Both the position numbers and the translations under genes were made by a program. Of a DNA stretch of 64,000 nt, positions 46,817 to 57,479 are shown one piece after another. The notes below the pieces were generated by a model that was given only the letters and a program-made list of their open reading frames with translations, ran no database searches and was not told the DNA's origin. Position 1 is the first letter of the stretch. Every line of letters begins with the position of its first letter. This DNA is from Darksidea phi (taxonomy: Eukaryota; Ascomycota; Dothideomycetes; Pleosporales; Lentitheciaceae): NCBI GenBank assembly GCA_030770425.1, contig JASJFT010000008.1, positions 248,001-312,000 of the forward strand. The letters run 5' to 3'.

Positions 46817-47834
46817 ATGGACGGGTCTGTACTGCTGCCGCTCTACGTCTTTCCCACTGTGGCAACATGGGACCCGGTTTACAAGTTGTCCGCAATCCTT
46901 GTTTTCAACAACTCACGTCTGGCCGGGTTCCGGCGTCTAACCAACACAGAGTTTCATCTCATCCACGCGTACACTTCACGGCAATCGTCAACCTGAACAA
47001 TGGACCTGGGAAAAGCGCGCTGCCGAACGAGCGGTATTTGCAAGCCATCAAAAGATTAATGCATTTGACAATGTACGCGCTGTCGGTTACGTGGCCACCA
47101 CGTGGTGCGCGAAGAATTTGAGCTTGGCTCTAGACGAAATCGCAGTGTATTCTAGATGGAGTGCTTACGATCCTTCTTTGACCATGAACGGAATCTTCTT
47201 CGACGAGATTCCCACGAATTACAACAGAGAATGCGTTTCATTTCTGCAAACCATCTCGCGAACCGTCCGTGACAGTCCGGGTTAAGGGATGCCTACGTTG
47301 GTAAGAAATGCCCCTTCCATGTCGGCATTGAGCGTATTGTATTTGCTCCAACAGCGCCCGAAATCGGTGCGTCTGACAGGTGCATCAGCCTACCGAATCC
47401 ACAGTTCAGCTTGAATAGTGCGGTTCCGTTGCCTGTGTTTCGGTAACTGGATTTCTTGAACTCGGCAGTTCAAACTTTCAATGCTAACGAAACCCTGAAG
47501 TTCACAATCCAGGCGTACTACCGCATGTACAGTATTTTAGCGATCAAAGTTTCGTCAATACAGTTGACTTTACTGTCGTTTTCGGGGATACATACGTGCA
47601 ATTGGACAGCCAGAGGCGACGGACTCCCTCCAGGCAACGTAGTCATACGATCGCGAAAAAATAGCGTTGATATTGCATTCAGTCCTCGATATGAGCAATG
47701 GCGACAATGACCAAATTCTCAGAAAGTTACCGTCGATTGGGCACAGCATATGGCTTACTGCAACAAATAATTACACCGTATTCGACTCGTACTTCTCGGG
47801 CTTCGTCGATGGCTTAGATGCAGTACTCCATTAG
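46817..47834 (+). pseudogene. sph3: Spherulin-4-like glycoside hydrolase (Sph3, GH135), frameshifted
   Basis: Spherulation-specific family 4 sequence is clear along the plus strand: LLPLYVFPTVATWDPVYK, intron 46885-46949, VSSHPRVHFTAIVNLNNGPG, then NVRAVGYVATTWC, the catalytic-region GIFFDEIPTNYN, intron 47301-47500 (GTAAGA, CTAAC branch, AAG), VHNPGVLPHVQYF, FTVVFGDTYVQ, IALILHSVLDMSN and GHSIWLTATNNYTVFDSYF, ending at TAG 47832-47834. Three breaks each need one extra base: near 47055 (after AIKRL), near 47282 (in SPG/LRDAYV, where TAA appears) and near 47640. No introns explain them. Sph3 is a membrane-anchored hydrolase needed for GAG production in A. fumigatus. The N-terminal anchor is not resolved. 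Confidence 0.82.
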
Positions 47835-50800
47835 CTGGATTTTCGATTTGAGGTGTTCACCTTGTATAACAACGAAGCCTTTCGGTACTGTGCATGTCGC
47901 ACACGAATATAAGACGCATAGATATTTGCTCAAAACTGTCTCCACGAGTGACCCTGGCTGGGTCTTGGCTCGATTGCGGAACCGAAAAAAGTTTTTTTCG
48001 ATGGCGGCGTGCATTTCAATAGATGCATCTAGACGTCATGTTCCTGTCAATCACCGATGGATTGGTATGCGACATATGAGTGCAGATCACGACTCGTCAC
48101 AAGATCGCCATAGTTGGGCATCTCGCCCTGCTGGGCATGGCGAGACGGTGGCTGGATGGCGCAAACTGAGGTGACTGTACTTAGGTGATGCGTTAATCCT
48201 ATCGAGTATGCGGACCGTGAGCCCGCCGGAAGAATCAGCGATTGTTGACCCCAGGAACAGGTACGAGCGTCGAATGAGGACCAACGATTATCGATCAAGC
48301 AACGATCTTCATTAAACCCCCCGTCTTTGCCCCCGCGAAATACTGGCAGGTTCGACAGCGGAACACTCGCTGCTTTTGCGAAGGAACTGGGGTGGGAGCC
48401 CGGCCTTGCACTTGCCGTGCGCGCTAAATTCGGGTGACCACTTTATTTCAACCCTACCTCTTCATTTGTTTGCATCGACACCACAGCGATGACCCCGTCG
48501 CCGGTAACAAACGGGCTTCGACCTCTACAGCCGCTTTGCGCGATCTCATACAGCTTCAATCTATCCCCGCAGCCGACCCAGACTCTAACACTGCACCTTC
48601 CGTCTATTGACATGGCTGTCACTACCGGATGCTCTGCAGGTACTTCGAGGCTGCAGAGACACAGACTTACGACAGCATAGATGGCGATCGATCGTGGTTT
48701 TCGGGTACTTTTTACGCAGAACCAGCTTGGCGGTGAGGCGTTTGCTGGTATGAAGCTCCTGCCGCCGCCTAAGCGGCTCAAACCTTCCCATCACTGGAAC
48801 CGCCCGGCGCTCCCGGAAGATCAGCCCCGGTCATTCGGTCTGTGGGTGTCAGCCGCAACATTACCGGTTGAGGCGCACAGTGGGAAGCACAGCATCTGAC
48901 TTGCATGAGGCAGCCTTGGAGTCGTGTCGACAGTCTTCGCGAGCTGGCACCAAGAAGGGAGAATACGAACCTGCAGATTTGTATCCACCGGCCTTCAGCA
49001 TATCGGCTCTTGTGCGTAGGTGCTTCCACATTTAGATACGGGATCGCCCTAGGATTGAGCGTCAACTACCTCTCTCGGGCCGAATCAATCCCTGCAGGCT
49101 GGGAGCCTTGGGGCTTGCTTTCTGCCACCTTATACGTCTATCGGAAACGCAAGAGGACTCCCTACTGGAGTAGTGGAAAAGAGCGGTAGGTAGTGTCACC
49201 TCTCCTACTTCCTGCGTCATGCACGTGGTACATTGCCCGAATATCAAAATTTCCACCAGTCGTTACGCAGAATTTTTCCACCAAGCAGTCTACGGCAGCA
49301 CTGCTGGATGAACATGTCTTTTACTCGCAAAAATCAGATAGTCCGATCTTGACCTTCGGTTGCAGATCCATCCGGTTTCCCCGTCCATTAGACTATCTCG
49401 GAAGATTGGCAACAGAGTCTCTTCTCTAAATTCAACTTGAATGGTAGCTAATATGATTTATGGGCCATGCATACACGACGCTGACATACATGTCAAAAGC
49501 GCAACGCATCTGCTCAAAATAGCCATTTACACCCTCAAGAACGCGCCGTCAGCACTGACGGCCTGCATCACTACGAAAATGGTTGCCGGTGCATTTGTGA
49601 ACCGGCATGTTGGATTCTGTTAGGTTTGAGCTCTACAGCCTCGTCTTTCACGTGTCTGCATGAGCCCAATCTTACAGTGTCTATGGATGCTACGCGGAAC
49701 GGTTCTCGACAACGGCAGATGCAGTGTGCTTCCCGACCAAGGAGTAGTTGCTCGGACTCTCTGCTTCGAACGGATTTTTCAGCTTGTCCCAACCATCTGG
49801 GCCCGGTCCGCCTTGTTCGCATGCTTCGATATTGCCTCCAAGCAGTCGTATTCACCACAGAAGTGCGAAATGTGTACCAGGTGGCTTTACTATTTGCTCC
49901 TAGTGCTCGAGCCTCGGAGAATAGGGTAAATGCAAAGAGATAGCTTCGCCTCGTCCCGATTGCGCCCGCATTGTTCGCTAGCCTCGTCTCTAGCTCCGGC
50001 GAGAGCTTTCCGGACATCGTGATGCGTCCAGGTCCGTCAGGACTATACGCGACATTGCCATTGACGGATAATGGGCCCATTGTTACAAGAGAACTACCGA
50101 GCTGCAAGGCGGACTGCTTCGTTGCTATACTGCTAATATTCCAGTGTCACGTAGTAGCTTTTAGAAAAACTCAACACAAACAATATTCGAAATAGGGACG
50201 CGTAGTCCCTGTCCGTTGACAGCGCTTCGGGACTGCAACTAACGAACAGCTACATCTCGGATGAATATTGCTCCACTCAGTTGAATGTCTTGTGCAGATC
50301 TCCACTCTATAAGGTTGCAAGAGATTCTCCCGTATTCACCCGCTCACGAAGTCCCCGGCCCTCTTGACAAGGGCAAGGTTTTCATTCGAGCAAGGTGCCT
50401 CCTGCGCCATGTCTACTGTCAATACTGTGCAACGCACGTTTGCGGGATTGTACATATCGAAAGCCCGGGTCCGGTACTGCAATGTTTCGCTAGTCTGCGT
50501 TGACCGGTTGTTGTGTAGAGCCGGTCAATAGAAGTCCGGATTGAGAGAGGATCACCATTCAGCAGACAGACTCGCTACAACGGACTTGCGGATGTTGGGC
50601 ATCGAAATACGGCAAGGCGATTCGAACGCCACTCGTATCGATCAGCACGCAAAATGACGACTTACGATGCGGCTCCGTGTTAGCCAATTGTCAAGCCTCC
50701 ATTAGTGATTAGTTAGCTTAGTATTCTCCCAATAAACGAGCTAGCGCTATCAGACTCTGTGATTCAAGGCAAAACTCTTCCCATTCGTTGCCACCATTAC

Positions 50801-51174
50801 TTTCCTACGCCAGAAGCTCGGGTTTAGTTGGATGCTTAATTGAGCTGACGAAGCTTTTGCCAGGCCTTGGAATATGCACCCCAGACGCTGTACCCCGCAC
50901 AGTTCTCCAGGCGAACTCCGCGGCAAAACTCTACGGCATCGACTTCTAGGGAATGGTAGAGTACCTTGTGCCTGCGCGCCGCGCTTCGAGCTATAGGCTC
51001 ACTCACTTATAGACGAGGGTTTACATCAGGCCTGCAACACATGACTTCTGTTCTTGCCCGTGGAACATGCGAGCCAGGCGTTTCCTTCCGCGACACGCAG
51101 GCTGAGCATTCAACGCGGGAATTTCCTTTTTGAACCAATCCTCGGGCTAATATCTTCCCTCCACCATTATCTCT
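47835..51174. other. Decayed sequence between sph3 and ega3
   Basis: About 3.3 kb with many short frames but no intact gene. Part of it is coding relic (see the minus-strand pseudogene at about 49700-50140). The rest gives no family match to me. Confidence 0.45.
49700..50140 (-). pseudogene. Frameshifted remnant of an unrecognised protein gene
   Basis: A minus-strand frame reads like a folded protein (SSLVTMGPLSVNGNVAYS, GPGRITMSGKLSPELETRL, RRSYLFAFTLFSEARALG, ATWYTFRTSVVNTTAWRQY). Near 49815 the protein-like sequence moves to another frame (GPDGWDKLKNPFEAESPSN, YSLVGKHTASAVVENRS) and stops at about 49685. One indel joins the halves. I do not recognise the family and find no start codon or upstream exon with confidence. 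It lies within the polysaccharide cluster between sph3 and ega3. Confidence 0.5.
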
Positions 51175-52286
51175 TCAATTATTGGAGTCTCCATGTCCCG
51201 AAGACGTCTGATTCATAGCCGTAGTTTCCACACTCCCATCACAATATTCAACCCACCCATCCAAATCCATCTTCTTCAACACGGTACTGAATTTGTCACT
51301 GCCCTGCGCATCTCCGCTCGCCCCACAGAATTTGCTCACAACATCTTTCTTCAGCCCCTTCTCGTTCTCACCTTCTCCCGCATGTTCTGGATACTCGATA
51401 TGAAAGACGGGCTTTCCGGCATCGATGAAGGCGTGGAAGGTTGAGCATTCGTTTTCTTCCACGCATTGTTCGTTTACGGAGAAGTGGACTAATGGGAGCA
51501 CGGTGGGGATTATGTCGCCGGCATTTTTGAGGCCGAGGGTGAGGTTTAGCGGCGTTGTGAGGTTGGAGAGGTATTGCATAAAGGAGACTGAGTCGGAGGT
51601 GGTGAGCGAGAGACCGTTATCGTTTTGCTATAAAAGAGTCAGCAAAGATCCACACGCAAGTAGTGCATACAGGTAGGTTTAAGTCTTAGAGGTAGGCACC
51701 ATGGATGGAAACTCACATATCCATCAACATTATCGGGATCCACCCCATCGCACCCTTTCTGCCCCGCCAACTCTACCCTCTTCTTCATAATACCCCTCAC
51801 ATTCTCGCTATCTAGCTTCAACCACCTTTCCCCCTGCCACCCTTCCAAAGCCTTTCCCATATCATCCTCCTTGAATTGATTCGCATCCGGTCGCCAATCC
51901 TCATAGCTCCCTCCACTGAAATAGCAAATCACCTTTTTACCCAGCCTGTGCAGCGCATCAATCGTATCCTTGGGCGTATCGAAGAGGTCAATGTCGTAGA
52001 TGGCTACGTCTGGCGTTACCGATGATGCGTCGGAGGAGAGTTCAATGTTGCTCTGCAGCACGATTTGCCATGTGTCGTTTACTTTTGGTGTCCAAGTAAG
52101 TTTGCCAGTTGGTGTAGGGAGAGGCGGTGCGGTTGTGGTTGGGGAGGATCCATCGTCATTGTCGCGTCCTAATGTAAGGCCCAGACCGAGGCCTAATGCT
52201 AGTCCCAGGACGACGAGAGCGAGTATGCTACCGAGGAGGAGTTTCCGCCGGAGTGGCCATGGACGTGATGTGGACTTCTTGTCCAT
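51175..52286 (-). CDS. ega3: GH114 endo-alpha-1,4-galactosaminidase (Ega3-like), membrane-anchored
   Basis: Two exons, 52286-51717 and 51627-51175, in frame, 340 residues. A short basic cytoplasmic N-terminus (SRPWPLRRK) precedes a signal-anchor helix at about 15-40 (LLLGSILALVVLGLALGLGL), then a Pro/Thr linker and the TIM-barrel GH114 domain: WTPKVNDTWQIVL, VAIYDIDLFDTPKDTI, KVICYFSGGSYEDWRPD, the active-site strand KGCDGVDPDNVDGY and a second half starting NDNGLSLT. Asp residues in DGVDPDN are the expected catalytic/substrate-binding acids. Ega3 of A. fumigatus cleaves GalN-containing stretches of galactosaminogalactan at the cell surface. The sequence looks intact. Confidence 0.92.
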
Positions 52287-53521
52287 TTTGTATGTGACGT
52301 AGAGTGGGCGATGAGAACAAACAATACGAGTGTCGGAGAATTTTAGAAAAAGCTTGACGGAACGCGAACTGCGGAAGGGAAACCGCAAAAGGGAAATTAT
52401 AAAAAACTTTACGCGATAACAACTACAGACAGGCCTCTTGCCGCAATTATGGTGCAACGGTCCGTCGACTCTCTTATGATGTCCTTCGCGATCGAGGCGT
52501 AGCCGTCTGAGTCTGCAACCCTGACGCGTACGAAAAGGGCGCAAGAACCAGGCCAAACAGGCAACGTGGGGAGTGAAAAGGACCGAACAGACACCCTGTG
52601 TTGCGGAGAGAAAGGAAGAGGAAACCGAACCGCCTGAAGCACTTTACGGATATTATGTGAAGGGCTAAACTGACTAAATGAGGCTTAGTGTCATAGAAGG
52701 GCAATATTATGGGTTGTGGCGCGGTTATGGAGACGCGACGGAGGGAGGCTGAGATGCATTCTCACTCGAAATAACGGACCATCTCAACACTGCACACATG
52801 AGCTAAAGAAAGAAACTCAAGCAGTAGAGAGACGATGCAGGAATAAAGGAGGCTGACGGCCTTCGCTACGAACTCCGCCGCCAAACGAGAAATAAATGAA
52901 AAGCGGCGGTGCTGCTCCCGGCGCCCAAAAAAGACATCACTACTTGACATCGCCTAATGCACGGTAAATGAAAGCGCAGCACGTGCGACCGTATCCTGGA
53001 GTTCTGTGACCGAGGTCTGGACGGCTGTTTTTATTGAGGCTGTGCCGTGGTGTTCAATTCTACAATCGGTCGTTGGGTAAGCCACCAACGTGTTGGTCAT
53101 ACGACAGCTAACAAACAGTAATGGAATCATTTGAAGGGAGAACTGTCAGATGCGTAGGAGCAATGATTTGAGAACCTGGCAGGAGGAGTGAGGGCGAGAG
53201 GGGTTGTTACCGGCAAAAATTGGGGGCTAATATAGTAGTACGCTAACCACATTCGTTTTAGATGCAGCTATGAGTGAGCGAGTGATGTTACACGACTTCA
53301 AAAAACATTTGCGCAATGCTACAAAGCAATAGATATGTACAAGGTGAAGGAGCCAAGCCCCTAAAAAGGCAACAAATAAAGCCCCAACCTGAGTTAACGA
53401 ATGTATTTTTGAGAACAACATTAGCCGTGAACCATACTTTTTGCTTAGCAACGTTGCTACAGGGGATAAGATGCCCATGAGCGAATGCTACCTTCGTATG
53501 CTACTGTACATGCATTATTTT
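52287..53521. promoter_or_regulatory. ega3 upstream region
   Basis: 1.2 kb between the ega3 start and the agd3 stop, both genes on the minus strand. No conserved coding frame. Probably carries the ega3 promoter. Confidence 0.45.
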
Positions 53522-55867
53522 TTATAGAGGAATAGGCTTAGAGAAGGTGTATGTTCGTGAAGCCCCGCTCATCGTTACCCACAGTGTGAGCGGGTCCGTA
53601 CCGAGCTGCTCTTTTGTGGCACCGGTGGTACTTGTTGGAGTTGAAGGAAGAGTGATGGGGATGGTAGTGCCACATTTGTTCCCGCCGGCGGTGTAGACAG
53701 TGATGCTTTCGATACCCGCACCATTGGCGGAGGTCTGCCAGGTCATGCTGGGTCTGCAGAGGTCGCGGGTTTGGCGGTTGAGGAAGGCTTGGGCGAGGTC
53801 GTCATGCTTGAGGGTCTTCAGAGGCCAGGTGGTGCTGCAAAATTGTTAGAAATGTTGGAGTGGACGGGCGGGTGAAACCTACAGCCTCATGATCTCTGCA
53901 GTGATGACTTCTGTCCATGTCATGAGAAGCGAGTATTTCCCTTTCTTGCCGTTTACGGTAGTCTGCGGCACATCGTTGACCCTCATATTGGCTTGATGGA
54001 ACATGAATCTGCATTCAGTTAGCGAGTGTTTCGTTGAGGACATGACAATTACGTACGGGTCCCAATGTAAGCCGAACAAATTTCTCATCGCAGTGTCCTT
54101 GGCGTTCGCCATCAGATCATCGAAAGTGCCCTTGCCACCGGAGGTATCAATCCACTCCTGCAAAGTACAAGCCGGAAGATCGCAGTTGTAGTAAATGACT
54201 GTGGCCCAACGCGGCATGACGTTGATCCCAGCGTAACCATTTGCGGCAACGGTAGTGTTGAGAGGCCAGAAGCGATTCGCGGTGTTTAAGAGGAGTGGTC
54301 GTGTATTGTCACCGACAACATTGATGATGCCATTGTCCTTCCACGCTTTGAGTGCGTCTGCGTTATGCAGGCCTGTGATGGCTGGGGGGATGATGCCTTT
54401 GGGACTCCAGCGTGCAGCGGCATCAAGACCAACCTGCTTCAACCAGGCTTGATTGAAGGATATTTCTTTGGAAGTATCAGCGTAGGTGGCGTTCGTTAAG
54501 TCCATATGAGTGCTGCAGATGATTAGATGAGATACAATCTAAGAATGTGGCAAACAACTTACAATGTGTGAGAGATGTGTGCAAAATTATCTCGATTTGA
54601 CTCGTCTGCGAACCAATTCTGTAGTTCATCCAACTCGGCACACTCGAGACTCCAAGAATACTTTGTAGGGGTTGCTGGCCATATGTCCGAGCCGGTACCG
54701 GGGGCTTTCGTGTAGTCGGGATTTCCGTCGATCTGATCAGGGTATTCGATACCTTGAGCTGGACTGCACTCACGGGCACCATCAGAAGTGTCCGTAGCAG
54801 CCTCAATGTCTCCGTTGCCGTTGTGTCCAATCTCAATGAAGAACTCTGATCCCTTCGGCATCTTCTTATTAAGCGCGGTCTGCCATGTGACGTGCAAGTC
54901 CAGGTCATCTGGTTTGCACCTGTACGACTGGCCTTGAGGTCGGTACATGGGCGTCTCAAGGAACATGTCATCCACCTGAGTGCTAAAGTAAGTCCTCCTG
55001 AAACCAACATACAGCCCTCTTGTAATCCAGTTGATCCATGCATGTTGTAGAATGCTTGATGAGGGAGCCCAATCGAGAGCGAAGGGCATGAACCATACCA
55101 TCTGCTGGCTGTTCCTGATCTGGTTGACGACAGCAGCAGTTCCCGTATTGCTGAACTTTGCGACCTCCCAGGCCATCGAAGAGTTTGTGATTTTGGCCGG
55201 GTTGTGGAAGATGCCTGCAATGCTCACGTTCGCGTTCCTGCCAAGTCCGTCAGTCACACCCCGCACCTAGATATATTGGCTGCACAAAAAGTTGACAGGG
55301 TATTGCTGAATCCCCAGGCACTCTTCCGGTAGCCAAATAATTCGTGAAAACATACATCTTCAGGCCTGCAGAAGCAAAGCCAGTCACGTTTGTGAAAACG
55401 ACTGGTTCATCCGCCACACTCGCACCATTGCTCACGGTGCCGAATTCATTGGATGGAAATGCGTCCAATCGAACCATGCGCACTCCAAATTGCGCCTGGT
55501 ATTCATACAACATGTTCAGCTGTCTCCTCGTGAGGGCGGTAAGGTATTGAGTATCATAGTTGTAGCCGACTTCGCTCAGCATGACAATGCCTCCGTAGTT
55601 GCCATGCGTGGCGGATGAGTTGAGGACGGGTAGACTGGAAATTCCCTCCTTTGGAACTGTCAATACCTGGTAAGGTATTCCGTAGCCTTGTAGACCGAGG
55701 GTGGCTCCGTTCTCAGCGGATGTCTGGTCGCGTGCGATGACGAGAATTGTGCTGGAAACTGTGGCGCCAGCAACCGCAGAAACGCCATCGGCAGAAGCTC
55801 CTTGTGAGTACAGCGCGAGCGCTGCAAGAGCACATGTTCGCAGACAAAGAAGCAAAGACGGCGCCAT
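53522..55867 (-). CDS. agd3: Galactosaminogalactan deacetylase (Agd3-like, CE18)
   Basis: Five exons: 55867-55322, 55266-54563, 54512-54057, 54008-53883 and 53834-53522, in frame, 714 residues. A signal peptide covers about residues 1-26. The N-terminal domain includes STILVIARDQTSAENGA and YGGIVMLSEVGYNYD. The deacetylase core has QVDDMFLETPMYRP, IEIGHNGNGD, a His pair in HISHTFTHMDL (across a splice) and GLHWDPFMFHQANMR, matching a NodB-like metal-dependent site. Agd3 is secreted and removes acetyl groups from GalNAc in galactosaminogalactan, making the polymer cationic and adhesive. The first intron (55 bp) was set by the conserved continuation to IFHNPAKITNSS. No lesion seen. Confidence 0.94.
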
Positions 55868-57479
55868 TGCGAAAAGACAGCAGTGAAGAACAGCACAAAG
55901 ATACAGAGCTCGGGGAACAAGGACGTTAAATAAAGATAGTCTCGGCAGAAATACTACGGTAACTATTGGACAATGGATAAGTAACGGTCCGGGCCATACA
56001 TCTCCACAAGCGAGGAACTATCGATTTTTCTGAAAATGTTCGATGTGCGTATTCACGCCAAAAGTTGGCCCGAGTCTGAGCAGTAGCGCTGCGCAAGATC
56101 GTGAGCTACGGGTCAAGACATGTAGACTGTAACACCGAGGCTACACTCGCCTTGTGAGGTTGCCGTGAAGTGCGATTCAGGTGACGCTGGGGATATAGGG
56201 AGACAGGGTTCTTGGCGGGTCCCAGTTGATGAAGCAACAGAGAGGGAAATTTCCAGCGCCACGTGTGGACACGGTAGTATCGACTTGGGGCAGAGCTACG
56301 AGGCATCACGCCGGAGTATGCATGCCGACCATGATTGCAGCGAGAGCAACCCGGAAATTGTCAGCCCCCTAGCACCCCTCAGTGAGGCCGCTGGACGGAG
56401 TCAGCTAGACCAGAGCTTCCGAGGTTCCATCAAGGTGCATGATGTCGAGACAATAGCATGATCAAGCGCATACAGATATTGAAGGCGACGCGTCCTGAAT
56501 CTAGCCAGCGTCCACGCAAGCCCGCGTTTCGATAAATTGAGGCCTCATCTGTGAGTCCGGGCTTCATCTGGAGGTACCTATTCTTGCGACACGGCGACGG
56601 CAAAGATGGCTGGGGGGAGGCATGAATTGATGAAGGCGATATTGACGACGTGATGTGGACCTGTTAGGCTAAAGAGCAATGCCGGCTTGGGGCCAACGCG
56701 GCCAGTTAGAACGGCGCTCCGCAGGGGCCGGGCGCTAGCAATACCCCTGTCTTGATTTCAGCCTCCACCGCCGCCTTTTCCTCCACCACTCTCATGCCTT
56801 CCCCATACCTCACGTCGTCATCTCCATCTCCCTTTATGGCCTTGGACCCCTGCATCTGTAGGCCGTCAGCGATAGATTGCTGCTGCCCACCGCGGATCCC
56901 TTGGCCGCCTAAGCTCCTCTCGCGACGGTCTTCAGATGCCCGGTCGAAGGGCTTCGCCTCTGCACATCGTCTATATGGCCGCCTTTCACTGCCTCTTCAG
57001 GCCGCCAAGGTCGGCCTCATGGCTTCTCGAAGAACAGCGATGCTTCTCTTGCTGCCGGACCCTGCCCAGCGGTGGAGCACTCCCCGCATGCTGTTGTGCG
57101 ATTTGCTGCTGCAGCTAGTGAAAGTGGATGGATACCTAGACACATGACTGTCTTATACGCAGGCTGTCTGTGTGCATCTATCCGGATCGCGGACTGAACT
57201 AGGTGTTTGTGTGCCGGCATATGTGCCATAGTGCTGTGGCCCTGTTATAGTAGGAAAACCTCCCCGGTGCCGTACTTGCATTTCGTGGTCAACTGGCCAC
57301 TGGTTATCATTCAGCATGAGACACTGCAACATTGTCCTATCTTTCATTCTTTTTAGTTAATAGGCTTGTCGCTATAACAGCATTACCCGCGTTGTCGCAC
57401 CTGTTTCCTGGCTAACGGCAGTCCACGTTGTGGAACCGTGAAAAGCCGCATCTGCCCTCTGGCGGCCAACTGAAGAAGC
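55868..57479. promoter_or_regulatory. Divergent promoter region, agd3 / gtb3
   Basis: A 1.6-kb space between two divergent start codons. This is the longest clear intergenic region inside the cluster apart from the decayed block, and it probably holds control elements for both genes. An open frame at 56752-57147 has no protein-like composition. Confidence 0.5.

Noticed and set aside
47301..47500. Reading sph3 straight through this stretch as coding (DAYVGKKCPFHVG...)
   Set aside because: A GTAAGA donor, a CTAAC branch site and the conserved continuation VHNPGVLP at 47501 show it is an intron.
56752..57147. 131-codon plus-strand frame in the agd3/gtb3 divergent region
   Set aside because: Composition is low-information (Ser/Pro/Arg runs) and it sits in a probable promoter; no homology signal.
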